Part shown: in pieces, positions 33,567 to 41,493 of the stretch
Numbering within the stretch: the stretch's first letter is position 1
Layout of the letters: the number at the start of each line of letters is the position of its first letter
Assembly (NCBI GenBank): GCA_945860385.1
Contig: CAMAQD010000013.1
Location: 1 to 64,000, forward strand
Origin: Flavobacterium psychrophilum
GTDB lineage: Bacteria > Bacteroidota > Bacteroidia > Flavobacteriales > Flavobacteriaceae
Reading direction: 5' to 3'
Length of the DNA: 64,000 bases
Position numbers and translations under genes: made by a program
The notes under the pieces: model-generated
The model's input: the letters and a program-made list of their open reading frames with translations, nothing else
What the model was told of the DNA's origin: nothing
Database searches by the model: none

Positions 33567-33782
33567 GATAATTGAATTCAGATGTTAGTTAAAAAGGTAA
33601 AAGTAAGTTGTTTTTAGAAATTGCTGCAAGGATTGGGAAAAAAAAATTATTTATTATGTGGTTGTAAATCACAAAAGGCATTGATATACTGCAATTTGTA
33701 TCTAGTTAATTTTTTAAATGCGTAAATTAGCCGTTAATACTGATTTATGCTAATTTTTTGATAACATTAAAATTTTTAATTA

Positions 33783-35051
33783 ATGAATTATAAAGCAAAA
33801 TTTAAAAATAAACTTACTCGATTTTGGAAAATTCTTGGTCCAGGGCTGGTAACGGGTGCTAGTGACGATGATCCTTCGGGAATTGCAACGTATTCGCAAG
33901 CAGGTGCAGTATATGGGCTTTCGACTTTATGGACGGCTCTGGTTGCCTTTCCGCTTATGGCTGCAATTCAGCAAATGTGCGCGAGAATTGGATTGGTAAC
34001 TTCTCATGGTTTGACTGGAGCGCTTAAAGAGAATTATCCTCGACCAGTTTTGTATCTTATGCTTTTGTTTAGTTTTCCCGCTATAATAATGAATATTGGT
34101 GCCGATATTGCTGGAATGGGAGCGGTAGGAAACCTATTATTTCCCTCTATCGACGCAACTTTTTTTAGTGTTTTTTTTACCATACTTCTTTTGGGACTAA
34201 TCATTTATTTGCCGTATCAAAAAATTGCTGCGATACTAAAATATTTATGTATCGTTATGCTGGTTTATTTTATTGTGCCTTTTTTATACCAACAGGATTT
34301 AACTCAAATTTTTAAATCTACCTTCATTCCGTCACTTAAATTCAATAAAGAATTTATGGGTATTCTGGTAGGTATTTTAGGAACCACAATTTCTCCTTAT
34401 CTTTTCTTTTGGCAAGCATCTGTAGAAGTGGAGGAAAAGAATACACGTGAAAAACACCTGATAGTTAATAAAAAAGTCATTCACGAAATAAATGAAGATG
34501 TCGATTTTGGAATGGGTTTTTCTGGTTTTGTAATGTATTTCATTATTCTGACAACGGGGACAGTTTTGTATAACGGAGGGGTTCATCAGATAGATACGGT
34601 AGAGCAGGCTGCAAGTGCTTTGAAACCATTGGCAGGAAATTTAGCTTATTTTCTTTTTGCTGTTGGAATAATTGGTACCGGATTAATTGCAATTCCGGTC
34701 TTGAGTGGTTCACTTTCCTATATCATCACCGAGACTTTTGGATGGGAGCAAGGTCTTAACAAAAAATTTCATGAAGCAAAAGCTTTTTATGTTATCATCG
34801 CAATTTCTTTACTTTTGGGATTATCGTTAAATTACGTTGGAATCTCACCTATAAAAGCGTTGCTTTATACCGCCATACTTTACGGATTGACAGCTCCAGT
34901 TTTAATTGCCATTATTCTTCATATTTCTAATAATAAAAAAGTAATGGGCAGATTTACTAATAGCAGAATATCTAATATTCTTGGCTTTGCTGCATTGCTT
35001 ATTATGACTGCCGCCGCTATAGCTTTAATTTATTTGCAACTGGCTGATTAG
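33783..35051 (+). CDS. Nramp-related divalent metal transporter with altered metal-site motifs
   Basis: A 422-residue inner-membrane protein with about 11 helices of the Nramp/SLC11 fold. Helix 1 reads GASDDDPSGIATYSQ, with DPSG (30-33) where classical MntH has DPGN, and helix 6 reads GTTISPYLFFWQ, with SPY (204-206) where MntH has MPH. The methionine that gives preference for Mn/Fe is therefore absent. Such motifs mark the Nramp-related group, for which magnesium transport has been shown in one bacterial member; magnesium is the leading guess here. It is monocistronic. Confidence 0.85.
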   Translation: MNYKAKFKNKLTRFWKILGPGLVTGASDDDPSGIATYSQAGAVYGLSTLWTALVAFPLMAAIQQMCARIGLVTSHGLTGALKENYPRPVLYLMLLFSFPAIIMNIGADIAGMGAVGNLLFPSIDATFFSVFFTILLLGLIIYLPYQKIAAILKYLCIVMLVYFIVPFLYQQDLTQIFKSTFIPSLKFNKEFMGILVGILGTTISPYLFFWQASVEVEEKNTREKHLIVNKKVIHEINEDVDFGMGFSGFVMYFIILTTGTVLYNGGVHQIDTVEQAASALKPLAGNLAYFLFAVGIIGTGLIAIPVLSGSLSYIITETFGWEQGLNKKFHEAKAFYVIIAISLLLGLSLNYVGISPIKALLYTAILYGLTAPVLIAIILHISNNKKVMGRFTNSRISNILGFAALLIMTAAAIALIYLQLAD

Positions 35052-35114
35052 GATTTTGTTGAACAAACTATTTTAAAACTATATTTGGATATTGTAAATT
35101 TTAATAATACGGCT

Positions 35115-35663
35115 ATGAAAACGAATTATATTTTAAGTTTATTACTGGTAATTTTGCTATTTATTTCTTCCTGTAAAAAAGAATTAGAGCCACAAGACAG
35201 CTCTGCTGCAGCTATTCCATTGGATAGTGATAGTGCATCAACAACCGCAGTTTCCCCCGGATTGACAAATAATTCAACTCCAAACGCGTCTTTGCCACAG
35301 CAAAACTCCGGTTTAAATGTGGTAGGAATGAATCCACCCCACGGTCAAGCAGGTCATCGGTGCGATATTGCTGTTGGGGCACCGTTGAATTCTACACCCA
35401 ATAAATCAAATACAATACCTGCAAGTTCAGTTTCTAATGTTGCGATGCCGGCAATTGTACAATCAAATGCCCCAGCTGTTGTTACTAAACCAGGCATGAA
35501 TCCGCCACATGGTCAAACTGGGCATCGATGTGACATAGCAGTTGGAGCACCATTGAATTCTGCACCAAACAAAGTAGCTCCTCCAGCCCCTAATACTGAT
35601 TCAGGTTCTCCCGTTCCGGCACTATTAAAACTAGATTCGACAGCGACATCACCTAAACAATAA
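35115..35663 (+). CDS. Lipoprotein with duplicated GMNPPHGQ / HRCDIAVGAP motif
   Basis: A 182-residue lipoprotein (signal peptide to Cys20 in FISSCKK; the start at 35115 is preferred over 35085). The rest is a low-complexity Ser/Pro/Asn linker carrying two nearly identical 27-residue units at 71-97 and 127-153: GMNPPHGQ, then A or T, then GHRCDIAVGAPLNS. Each unit has two His and one Cys. The two copies differ at 14 synonymous codon positions but only two amino acids, so selection preserves the protein. I recall the motif in other flavobacterial proteins. A metal or haem site is possible; function unknown. Confidence 0.75.
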   Translation: MKTNYILSLLLVILLFISSCKKELEPQDSSAAAIPLDSDSASTTAVSPGLTNNSTPNASLPQQNSGLNVVGMNPPHGQAGHRCDIAVGAPLNSTPNKSNTIPASSVSNVAMPAIVQSNAPAVVTKPGMNPPHGQTGHRCDIAVGAPLNSAPNKVAPPAPNTDSGSPVPALLKLDSTATSPKQ

Positions 35664-35712
35664 ATTAATTATCTAAATGAGTTGCATCGCTAAATAAATT
35701 ATTTTATTTCTA

Positions 35713-35720
35713 TAATTTTG
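35713..35720 (+). promoter_or_regulatory. Possible -7 box upstream of the Smr gene
   Basis: TAATTTTG fits TAnnTTTG, 109 bp before the ATG at 35829. A TTG at 35682 is too far upstream (28 bp), so support is weak. Confidence 0.3.
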
Positions 35721-35828
35721 CAGACAAATAGTAAACTCTGTAATCCTAAATAATGCAGATATGTAGTTGTTTACTTTTGAACTATTATGCACTAAATACA
35801 AACTAAAAATCAAATATAAAAGATAAAA

Positions 35829-36380
35829 ATGTTCAATAAAGGAGACCAAGTTTCAGTTTTAGATGAAGACGTAAATGGAGTAGTAGTATCGGTCAAAGAC
35901 AAGCAAGTTACCATAGAAACTACAGATGGTTTTGTGATGACATATTTTGTCAATGAATTACTTAAAATGAACAATTCCAGTAACTTAATGGATTCTATCA
36001 GAAGAATTGATGTAGTTGAAATTACTAAGGAAAAAGAAATTCTAAAACCAAGAAGTTTTGTAAAGGAGAAGAAAGATAAACGTGAAATTCCCGCTCCGGA
36101 ATTCGATTTGCACATCGAAAAATTAGTTCCAAACAAACGCGGAATGTCTAATTATGATATACTGACTTTGCAAGCCGAAACAGCAAAACGACATATAGAA
36201 TTTGCCATAAAAAATCGTATTCCCAAGATTGTTTTTATACACGGAGTTGGCGAAGGGGTATTAAAATCAGAATTGGATTTTTTGTTGGGACGTTATGATA
36301 ACATCGCTTTTCAGGAGGGAAATTATCAAAAATACGGTCAAGGCGCAACCGAAGTTTTCATCAAACAAAACAGCAAATAA
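35829..36380 (+). CDS. Smr-domain protein (MutS2 C-terminus-like)
   Basis: A 183-residue protein with an N-terminal beta-barrel-like region (about 1-50; GDQVSVLDEDVNGVVVSV), a charged linker and a C-terminal Smr domain with FDLHIEKL (about 113-120) and the HGVGEGVLKSEL motif (about 140-151). Smr domains are nicking endonucleases or RNases that act on branched DNA or stalled ribosomes; this one lacks the MutS2 ATPase and is stand-alone (DUF2027/Smr type). Nucleic-acid binding is likely, the target unknown. Confidence 0.85.
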   Translation: MFNKGDQVSVLDEDVNGVVVSVKDKQVTIETTDGFVMTYFVNELLKMNNSSNLMDSIRRIDVVEITKEKEILKPRSFVKEKKDKREIPAPEFDLHIEKLVPNKRGMSNYDILTLQAETAKRHIEFAIKNRIPKIVFIHGVGEGVLKSELDFLLGRYDNIAFQEGNYQKYGQGATEVFIKQNSK

Positions 36381-36421
36381 TTTTTTTTAAAGTTGAATAA
36401 AGTCCGAAAACAAAAAAGTAA

Positions 36422-36480
36422 ACCACATATTCGCAAATTAAATCATCTCGTTTGGAGTGTTTAATTTGCGAATATGTGGT
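36422..36480. repeat. CCACA-headed perfect hairpin repeat, copy C
   Basis: A perfect 21-bp inverted repeat: the left arm 36422-36442 begins ACCACATATT and the right arm 36460-36480 ends AATATGTGGT, with a 17-nt loop. It lies between convergent genes (Smr and the duplicated-domain lipoprotein) and may act as a terminator or as a mobile palindromic repeat. It shares the CCACA head with the elements at 20202 and 29416. Confidence 0.75.
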
Positions 36481-36505
36481 AAATGTTTTTACAATTTCGA
36501 AAAAA

Positions 36506-37471
36506 TTAGAAGGTTATCAATTCTCCATAAATATAAGTGTCACCCAATTTAAAGCTGCTATTTTTATACTGTAAAGTTGCGTTTTTAATAACTATTGTGT
36601 GTTTAAAGGCAGTTGTTCCGCTGCTTATTGTTGTTACCTCGATAATTCCACTAACGGCAGCTACTCCGTTTACACCATTCCATTCTTCGCTTATTGTAGG
36701 AAGTGGAGGTGGAATTAAATTGCAAAAATAACTTGATGTTACTATTCCATTAGAAAAAAGTCGGTAGATGAGTTTGTTTTTAATGGAGCCAATTAATGCT
36801 GTTCGAGGAGTATTTAATGGTGTTTCTTTGTTGGTAATTAGTGTGGCGTCAAGGTTTTCTAATGATAAAGCTTCACTGCTGGTGTAATTGTAAACGTCTT
36901 TTGAAATAGGACATTGTTCAACTATTTTATCAAATCCGAATGGCAAAGGTGTAGAAGGCGTAATGTAGTCTCCAAAAACAAATGTTTCATAGACTTGAGT
37001 GCCATTTGTTTTTGCAAATGTGATGTTTTTAAAAACAATACGATGGTTGTAACCTGTAATTACGGTACTTCCGGCAATAGTTCCTGGTATTGTATTTGGA
37101 GTAGTAGTTATTTCAATTTTACCTGAAGTAGCAATCCACTGGTCAACAACATAAGGTTTTGCTGGTGGAATTGTATTGCAAATATTATCCTCGGCTACTG
37201 TTCCGTTATAAAAACGATAGACTACACGGTAGGTTGAATTGTCAATATCTATCACCTTTGGAAAGGCAGGATCTGTTGGTTCGTTTACAAATTCTGTTTT
37301 AGGAATTTCAAGCAGTAACGCTTCATTTTCTTTCAGTTTGTAAATAATATTATTGTCGCTGCAACTTTTTGTTTCTGCATCTTCAAAATCAATAGTTTCT
37401 AAAGTTAAATTGCCGTCATCACAGCCGTTTAATAAAAGCACAAAAATCAGTAAGCTAAAAACTCTTTTCAT
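36506..37471 (-). CDS. Lipoprotein with two tandem homologous domains
   Basis: A 321-residue lipoprotein (MKRVFSLLIFVLLLNGC, Cys17). The mature part holds two copies of the same domain, about 70-170 and 220-321, each reading roughly Y R x (Y/L) (R/S) N G T V, then CNxIPPxxP, a short WN or QW segment, (G)xIEVTT, HxIVxKN and a closing (F/Y)GDYIT-like strand. A signature of four Cys accompanies the duplication. No family is recognised; an extracellular beta-sandwich protein is likely. Monocistronic and convergent with the Smr gene. Confidence 0.7.
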   Translation of the reverse strand: MKRVFSLLIFVLLLNGCDDGNLTLETIDFEDAETKSCSDNNIIYKLKENEALLLEIPKTEFVNEPTDPAFPKVIDIDNSTYRVVYRFYNGTVAEDNICNTIPPAKPYVVDQWIATSGKIEITTTPNTIPGTIAGSTVITGYNHRIVFKNITFAKTNGTQVYETFVFGDYITPSTPLPFGFDKIVEQCPISKDVYNYTSSEALSLENLDATLITNKETPLNTPRTALIGSIKNKLIYRLFSNGIVTSSYFCNLIPPPLPTISEEWNGVNGVAAVSGIIEVTTISSGTTAFKHTIVIKNATLQYKNSSFKLGDTYIYGELITF

Positions 37472-37545
37472 TGTCTATAATATTTGTAGCAAAAATAGTG
37501 AAAAAATAGCCAATTGATTGTACAGAATTCACAATTGATATTTCA

Positions 37546-37553
37546 TAACTTTG
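37546..37553 (+). promoter_or_regulatory. Possible -7 box of the cysteine desulfurase gene
   Basis: TAACTTTG fits TAnnTTTG about 97 bp before the ATG at 37650; a TTG at 37518 is 25 bp upstream, slightly beyond the normal spacing. Confidence 0.35.
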
Positions 37554-37649
37554 CCGCGATGAAATCGCAGCAAGCAAATCGTTTGCGCCAGCAAACACCA
37601 AAAAAGGAGCGATTCCATATATGACCGATAAAAAACTACTTTTGCATAT

Positions 37650-38777
37650 ATGAAAAAAGTATATCTCGATAACGCCTCAACCACTCAACCGCGTCCTGAA
37701 GTCATTCTGGAAATGACAAAAGTATTGACAGATGATTTTGGAAATCCCTCCTCGACACATAGTTTTGGACGAAATGCCAAAAGTATTTTAGAGCTTTCAC
37801 GTAAGTCAATTGCCAAGTGTCTGAATGCTCCTGCTTCAGCAATTATCTTTACTTCTTGCGGAACCGAAGCAAATAATTGGATTCTTCGCTCTGCAGTTCG
37901 GGATTTAAAAATTGAAAGAATCATTTTAAGTAAGATTGAACACCACGCTGTTTTACATACAGTTGAATCTTTACAGAAAGAATTTGGAATTCAAGTAGAT
38001 TACGTGGCGGTGAAAACTACCGGCGAAATTGACCTGACTGATTTAGTAGATTTGCTTTCGCAAGATATTAAAACTTTAGTAAGTTTAATGCATGTGAATA
38101 ATGAAATTGGAACCGTTTTAGATGTTGAAAAAGTGGGGCGAATTTGCGAACAACATAATGCACTTTTTCATTCCGATATGGTGCAATCTGTGGGAAAGAT
38201 AGAAATTGATTTGCAACATTTGCCAATTCATTTTATGGTAGCCAGCGCACACAAATTTCATGGACCCAAAGGAGTTGGATTTGCCTATGTGAAGAAAAAT
38301 TCGGGTTTACAACCTCTTTTTTTTGGTGGCGAACAAGAAAAAGGTTTGCGTCCCGGAACCGAAGCGGTGCATCAGATTGCAGGAATGGCAAAGGCTATGG
38401 AGCTTTCTTATGCTAATTTAGAAGCCGAACGAAATCACATTCAGGAATTAAAAAATTATTTGATTAATCAACTTGAAATTGAATTTCCAGCTTTTGAAAT
38501 CAACGGAACCTCGGATGGAATTTATACTATTTTGAATGTTTTACTACCATTTTCAGACGATAAAACTGCGATGATTTTGTTTCATTTGGATATGAAAGGA
38601 ATTGCTGTTTCTCGTGGTAGCGCTTGTCAATCGGGAAGTTCAAGACCTTCTCATGTTTTGGCAGAAATGCTTTCGAGTGAAGATTTAAAGAACCCCAGTT
38701 TGCGTATTTCTTTGAGTCATTTTAATACAAAAGAAGATATTGATTTGTTGATAGAAGCTTTGCAAACCTTTAAATAG
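37650..38777 (+). CDS. Cysteine desulfurase (IscS/NifS family)
   Basis: Removes sulfur from cysteine for Fe-S or thio-cofactor assembly. The 375-residue PLP enzyme has YLDNASTTQPRPEV, the HHAVLHT segment, the PLP lysine in ASAHKFHGPKG (Lys202) and the active-site Cys in SRGSACQSGSS (Cys326), with the RPSHVL and long catalytic loop typical of class I. No iscU or sufU neighbour is present, so its acceptor is unknown; tRNA-thiolation is one option. It ends only 4 nt before the convergent mlaD, with no terminator between. Confidence 0.9.
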   Translation: MKKVYLDNASTTQPRPEVILEMTKVLTDDFGNPSSTHSFGRNAKSILELSRKSIAKCLNAPASAIIFTSCGTEANNWILRSAVRDLKIERIILSKIEHHAVLHTVESLQKEFGIQVDYVAVKTTGEIDLTDLVDLLSQDIKTLVSLMHVNNEIGTVLDVEKVGRICEQHNALFHSDMVQSVGKIEIDLQHLPIHFMVASAHKFHGPKGVGFAYVKKNSGLQPLFFGGEQEKGLRPGTEAVHQIAGMAKAMELSYANLEAERNHIQELKNYLINQLEIEFPAFEINGTSDGIYTILNVLLPFSDDKTAMILFHLDMKGIAVSRGSACQSGSSRPSHVLAEMLSSEDLKNPSLRISLSHFNTKEDIDLLIEALQTFK

Positions 38778-38781
38778 AAAA

Positions 38782-39774
38782 CTAATTCTTTTTTTCTTCC
38801 GCTTTGGCAGCTTTTGCTTTCTCTTTTTCTTGTTTTTTGAAATAGCCTCGAAGCAGAAAATTATGTTTCATAGCTTCCAAGTCTTCATTTAGTTTTATAC
38901 TGGCTGCATTGATGTTTGTCATTGTAGAATCAATTTTTTGAACTAATTTCGGGTCATTAGAAAGGTAATTTATTGTGCCTTTTCCGTCTTTAATATTGAT
39001 AATTGTAGCGTTGAGATTAGTCACAACTTTGTTAATTTCGGCAGACGATTTATCTAGATTGACTATCATATCCTTTATTTTATTGGCCACAGCCGAATCT
39101 TTAAGGACTCCCACAACATTATCTTTGTTATCTAATGAATTTATGAGTTTGTCTATTTTGGCGACTGTTTCAGAAGCTCCTTTGCTGGTCGATTTTAGAT
39201 AATGCATGGTTTCTTTTAGGTCTTTTGCGATAAGACTGTCATTTAATAAGGTGCCCAAAGTTCCTTTTCCTTTGATAATTTGATCAGTAATTTTTAACAA
39301 ATTAGCTGTGAGATTGGCCGCATTTTTATTGGTTACACTAAGGGTATTTAAAAGGTCGTCAGTTCGGACTCGATTTTGGGAACTAATCGCATCTCCAGGC
39401 TCAACTGAAGGCGCGTCACCTGTTCCGGGAAAGATGTTTATAATCATATTTCCAACCAATCCGTCAGAACCAATGATGGCAATTGCATTTTTTTTTATAT
39501 AGGGAAAAATCGCTTTATCAATATTCATATCGACCCGAATAGTGGTGTCATTAATCATTGTAATTCCTCGAACAGTTCCCACGCTTATTCCTGAATAGCG
39601 AACGTTATTGCCCAATTGTAATCCATTGACGTTATTGAAAACGGCTTCGAGATGATTTGTTTTTCCAAACATTTTTTGCTTGTCGCCAATGAAATAAACG
39701 GCAAGTATAAAAATCAATAATCCGGTAATTACAAAAAATCCGAGGCTTATTTTTTGTGAGGCTGTTTTTTCCAT
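38782..39774 (-). CDS. mlaD: MCE/MlaD-family lipid-binding protein
   Basis: A 330-residue inner-membrane-anchored periplasmic protein. Residues about 10-28 form one TM helix; the MCE domain (about 38-118) reads VFNNVNGLQLGNNVRYSGISVGTVRG; the C-terminal half is helical and charged (HYLKSTSKGASETVAKIDKLINSL). It works with the ATPase and permease just upstream to move phospholipids between membranes. It is the last gene of the mlaE-mlaF-mlaD set, with a 8-nt gap. No mlaB or mlaC homologue is adjacent, as is usual in Bacteroidota. Confidence 0.85.
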   Translation of the reverse strand: MEKTASQKISLGFFVITGLLIFILAVYFIGDKQKMFGKTNHLEAVFNNVNGLQLGNNVRYSGISVGTVRGITMINDTTIRVDMNIDKAIFPYIKKNAIAIIGSDGLVGNMIINIFPGTGDAPSVEPGDAISSQNRVRTDDLLNTLSVTNKNAANLTANLLKITDQIIKGKGTLGTLLNDSLIAKDLKETMHYLKSTSKGASETVAKIDKLINSLDNKDNVVGVLKDSAVANKIKDMIVNLDKSSAEINKVVTNLNATIINIKDGKGTINYLSNDPKLVQKIDSTMTNINAASIKLNEDLEAMKHNFLLRGYFKKQEKEKAKAAKAEEKKN

Positions 39775-39782
39775 TTTTATAT

Positions 39783-40535
39783 TTATTTAAAGAATGCTTG
39801 TACTTTAGGGTCTTTTGAGGAAATTAATTCTTCAAAAGTGCCTTCGGCGTAATTAATTCCGTCTACTAATAAAATCATTCGGTTCGAAATTGCTCTGGCA
39901 CAATCCACATCATGAGTAATAATGATTGATGAGGTGTTGTATTTTTTTTGGATAGATTCCATTAATAGCAAAATTTCTTTTGCAGTTATGGGGTCTAATC
40001 CCGTTGTGGGTTCGTCATAAAGAATAATCTTGGGTTGTAATATCAAGGTTCTCGCAAGAGCAACCCGTCGTTTCATTCCTCCCGAAAGTTCCTCGGGCAT
40101 TAAATTGATTGTGTGCGCCAAACCTACATTTTCTAAAGCTTCCAATACCAATGGTGTGGTGTCTTTTATGACTCCAAATTTCTTAGTATGGCGTCGTAAT
40201 GGAAATTCAAGATTTTCCCGAACAGTCATTGAATCATAGAGCGCACTTCCTTGAAAAAGAAATCCAACTTCGGTTCTCAATTCGTCCAGTTCTTCGTGTT
40301 CCAATGTGCTGATATCTTTGCCCATCACTATGATTGATCCGCTATCAGGCGCTTCCAGCCCAATTAAACATTTTATCATTACTGATTTACCAGAACCTGA
40401 TTTTCCCATTATAACCAAGTTTTCTCCTTCAACCAGAACCATATTAAAACCATTTAAAACATGATTCTCACCATAACTTTTTCGTAAGTCTTTGATTTCT
40501 ATGATGTGTTTCGTATTGTTTTGAAATGTGTTCAT
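39783..40535 (-). CDS. mlaF: ABC transporter ATPase, MlaF-like
   Basis: A 250-residue ATPase with Walker A GKSGSGKS (about 44-51), Q-loop in GFLFQGSALYDSM, the signature LSGGMKRRVALARTL, Walker B ILYDEPTTGLDP and the switch His in IITHDVDCA. The sequence order GSALYDSMTVRENLEFPLR is typical of the Mla/MCE ATPases. It starts 2 nt after the permease stop. Confidence 0.92.
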   Translation of the reverse strand: MNTFQNNTKHIIEIKDLRKSYGENHVLNGFNMVLVEGENLVIMGKSGSGKSVMIKCLIGLEAPDSGSIIVMGKDISTLEHEELDELRTEVGFLFQGSALYDSMTVRENLEFPLRRHTKKFGVIKDTTPLVLEALENVGLAHTINLMPEELSGGMKRRVALARTLILQPKIILYDEPTTGLDPITAKEILLLMESIQKKYNTSSIIITHDVDCARAISNRMILLVDGINYAEGTFEELISSKDPKVQAFFK

Positions 40536-40537
40536 AT

Positions 40538-41320
40538 TTATAAATCATAAAAAATATCAGTAACAAAAACAGCAATAAAGTCAATTATAAAGAGAAGCAT
40601 TGAAGTAAAAACTACCGCAGAATTGGCAGCAAGTCCTACTCCTGCAGTACCTTTTTTGCAGTTATACCCCTTGAAACAGCCTACTAAACCAATGGCAAAA
40701 CCAAAGAAAAATGACTTGATAGTTGCAGGTATTAAATCGCCAAATTCCAAAGCTTCAAACACCTGATTATAGTACAGTAAAAAAGAGGTATAATCTTTTA
40801 TGTTTTCGACCAAAAAAGAACCGTAAATAGCTATAAAATCACCAAGAATCACCAAAATGGGTAACATAAAAGTGGTGGCCAAAATGCGTGTTACGACCAG
40901 ATATTTAAAAGGATTTGTTCCAGAAACCTCCATTGCATCAATTTGTTCTGTCACTTTCATAGAACCTAATTCAGCACCAATTCCGGAACCAATACGTCCG
41001 GCACAAATCAATGCGGTTATTATAGGGCCAATTTCCCGAATAATAGAAATACTGACCATTGAAGGCATCCATGAAACAGCCCCAAATTCTTGTAAAGTAG
41101 GACGAGATTGTAAGGTAAAAACTAATCCGATGATAAATCCGGTGACGGCTACCAATAGTAGGGAACGGTTTCCCATATAGTAGCACTGACGGATAAATTC
41201 TTTGAACTCGAAAGGACGTTTAAAGACTTCTTTAAAAAACCGACCTGCAAATCCAGAAAGTTCTCCAATATCAAGTAAGAATAACTTGATTGATTTAATT
41301 ATATTCGAAATAGTTTCCAT
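40538..41320 (-). CDS. mlaE: MlaE-family permease
   Basis: A 260-residue inner-membrane protein with about five or six helices and the MlaE signature GFIIGLVFTLQSRPTLQEFGA, IREIGPIITALICAGRIGSGIGAELGSMKVTEQIDAMEV. It is the first gene of the phospholipid-transport operon. A -7-like TAAATTTG lies at 41364-41357, with a possible TTG too far upstream. Confidence 0.92.
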   Translation of the reverse strand: METISNIIKSIKLFLLDIGELSGFAGRFFKEVFKRPFEFKEFIRQCYYMGNRSLLLVAVTGFIIGLVFTLQSRPTLQEFGAVSWMPSMVSISIIREIGPIITALICAGRIGSGIGAELGSMKVTEQIDAMEVSGTNPFKYLVVTRILATTFMLPILVILGDFIAIYGSFLVENIKDYTSFLLYYNQVFEALEFGDLIPATIKSFFFGFAIGLVGCFKGYNCKKGTAGVGLAANSAVVFTSMLLFIIDFIAVFVTDIFYDL

Positions 41321-41356
41321 AACGGAAGGAATTATTTTTCAAGAAAAATAGTCACT

Positions 41357-41364
41357 CAAATTTA
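41357..41364 (-). promoter_or_regulatory. Possible -7 box of the mla operon
   Basis: TAAATTTG on the minus strand, 37 nt before the mlaE ATG. The nearest TTG is about 29 bp upstream, so only the -7 box is supported. Confidence 0.4.
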
Positions 41365-41446
41365 CGAATATTCTATTGATTTTTGGCTCTTGCCAATGCG
41401 TTTTGTTTTTAAATCCAATAATTTTATAAATGAAATTCTGAATAAC

Positions 41447-41473
41447 AAAAAAATCCGCTGAAAAGCGGATTTT
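41447..41473 (-). terminator. Terminator of the flotillin gene
   Basis: AAATCCGCT (41451-41459), GAAA loop, AGCGGATTT (41464-41472), a perfect 9-bp stem; the plus-strand A-run 41447-41453 is the minus-strand T-run. It lies about 20 nt after the stop. Confidence 0.85.
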
Positions 41474-41493
41474 GAATGGTAATTAAATTGGTT

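Noticed and set aside
37560..37625. A 21-codon frame starting MKSQQANRLRQQTPK just before the cysteine desulfurase gene.
   Set aside because: Short, basic and without any coupling or conservation signal; it may be a chance frame in the leader.
38778..38781. A terminator between the convergent cysteine desulfurase and mlaD genes.
   Set aside because: Only four bases separate the stop codons; no hairpin is visible there.
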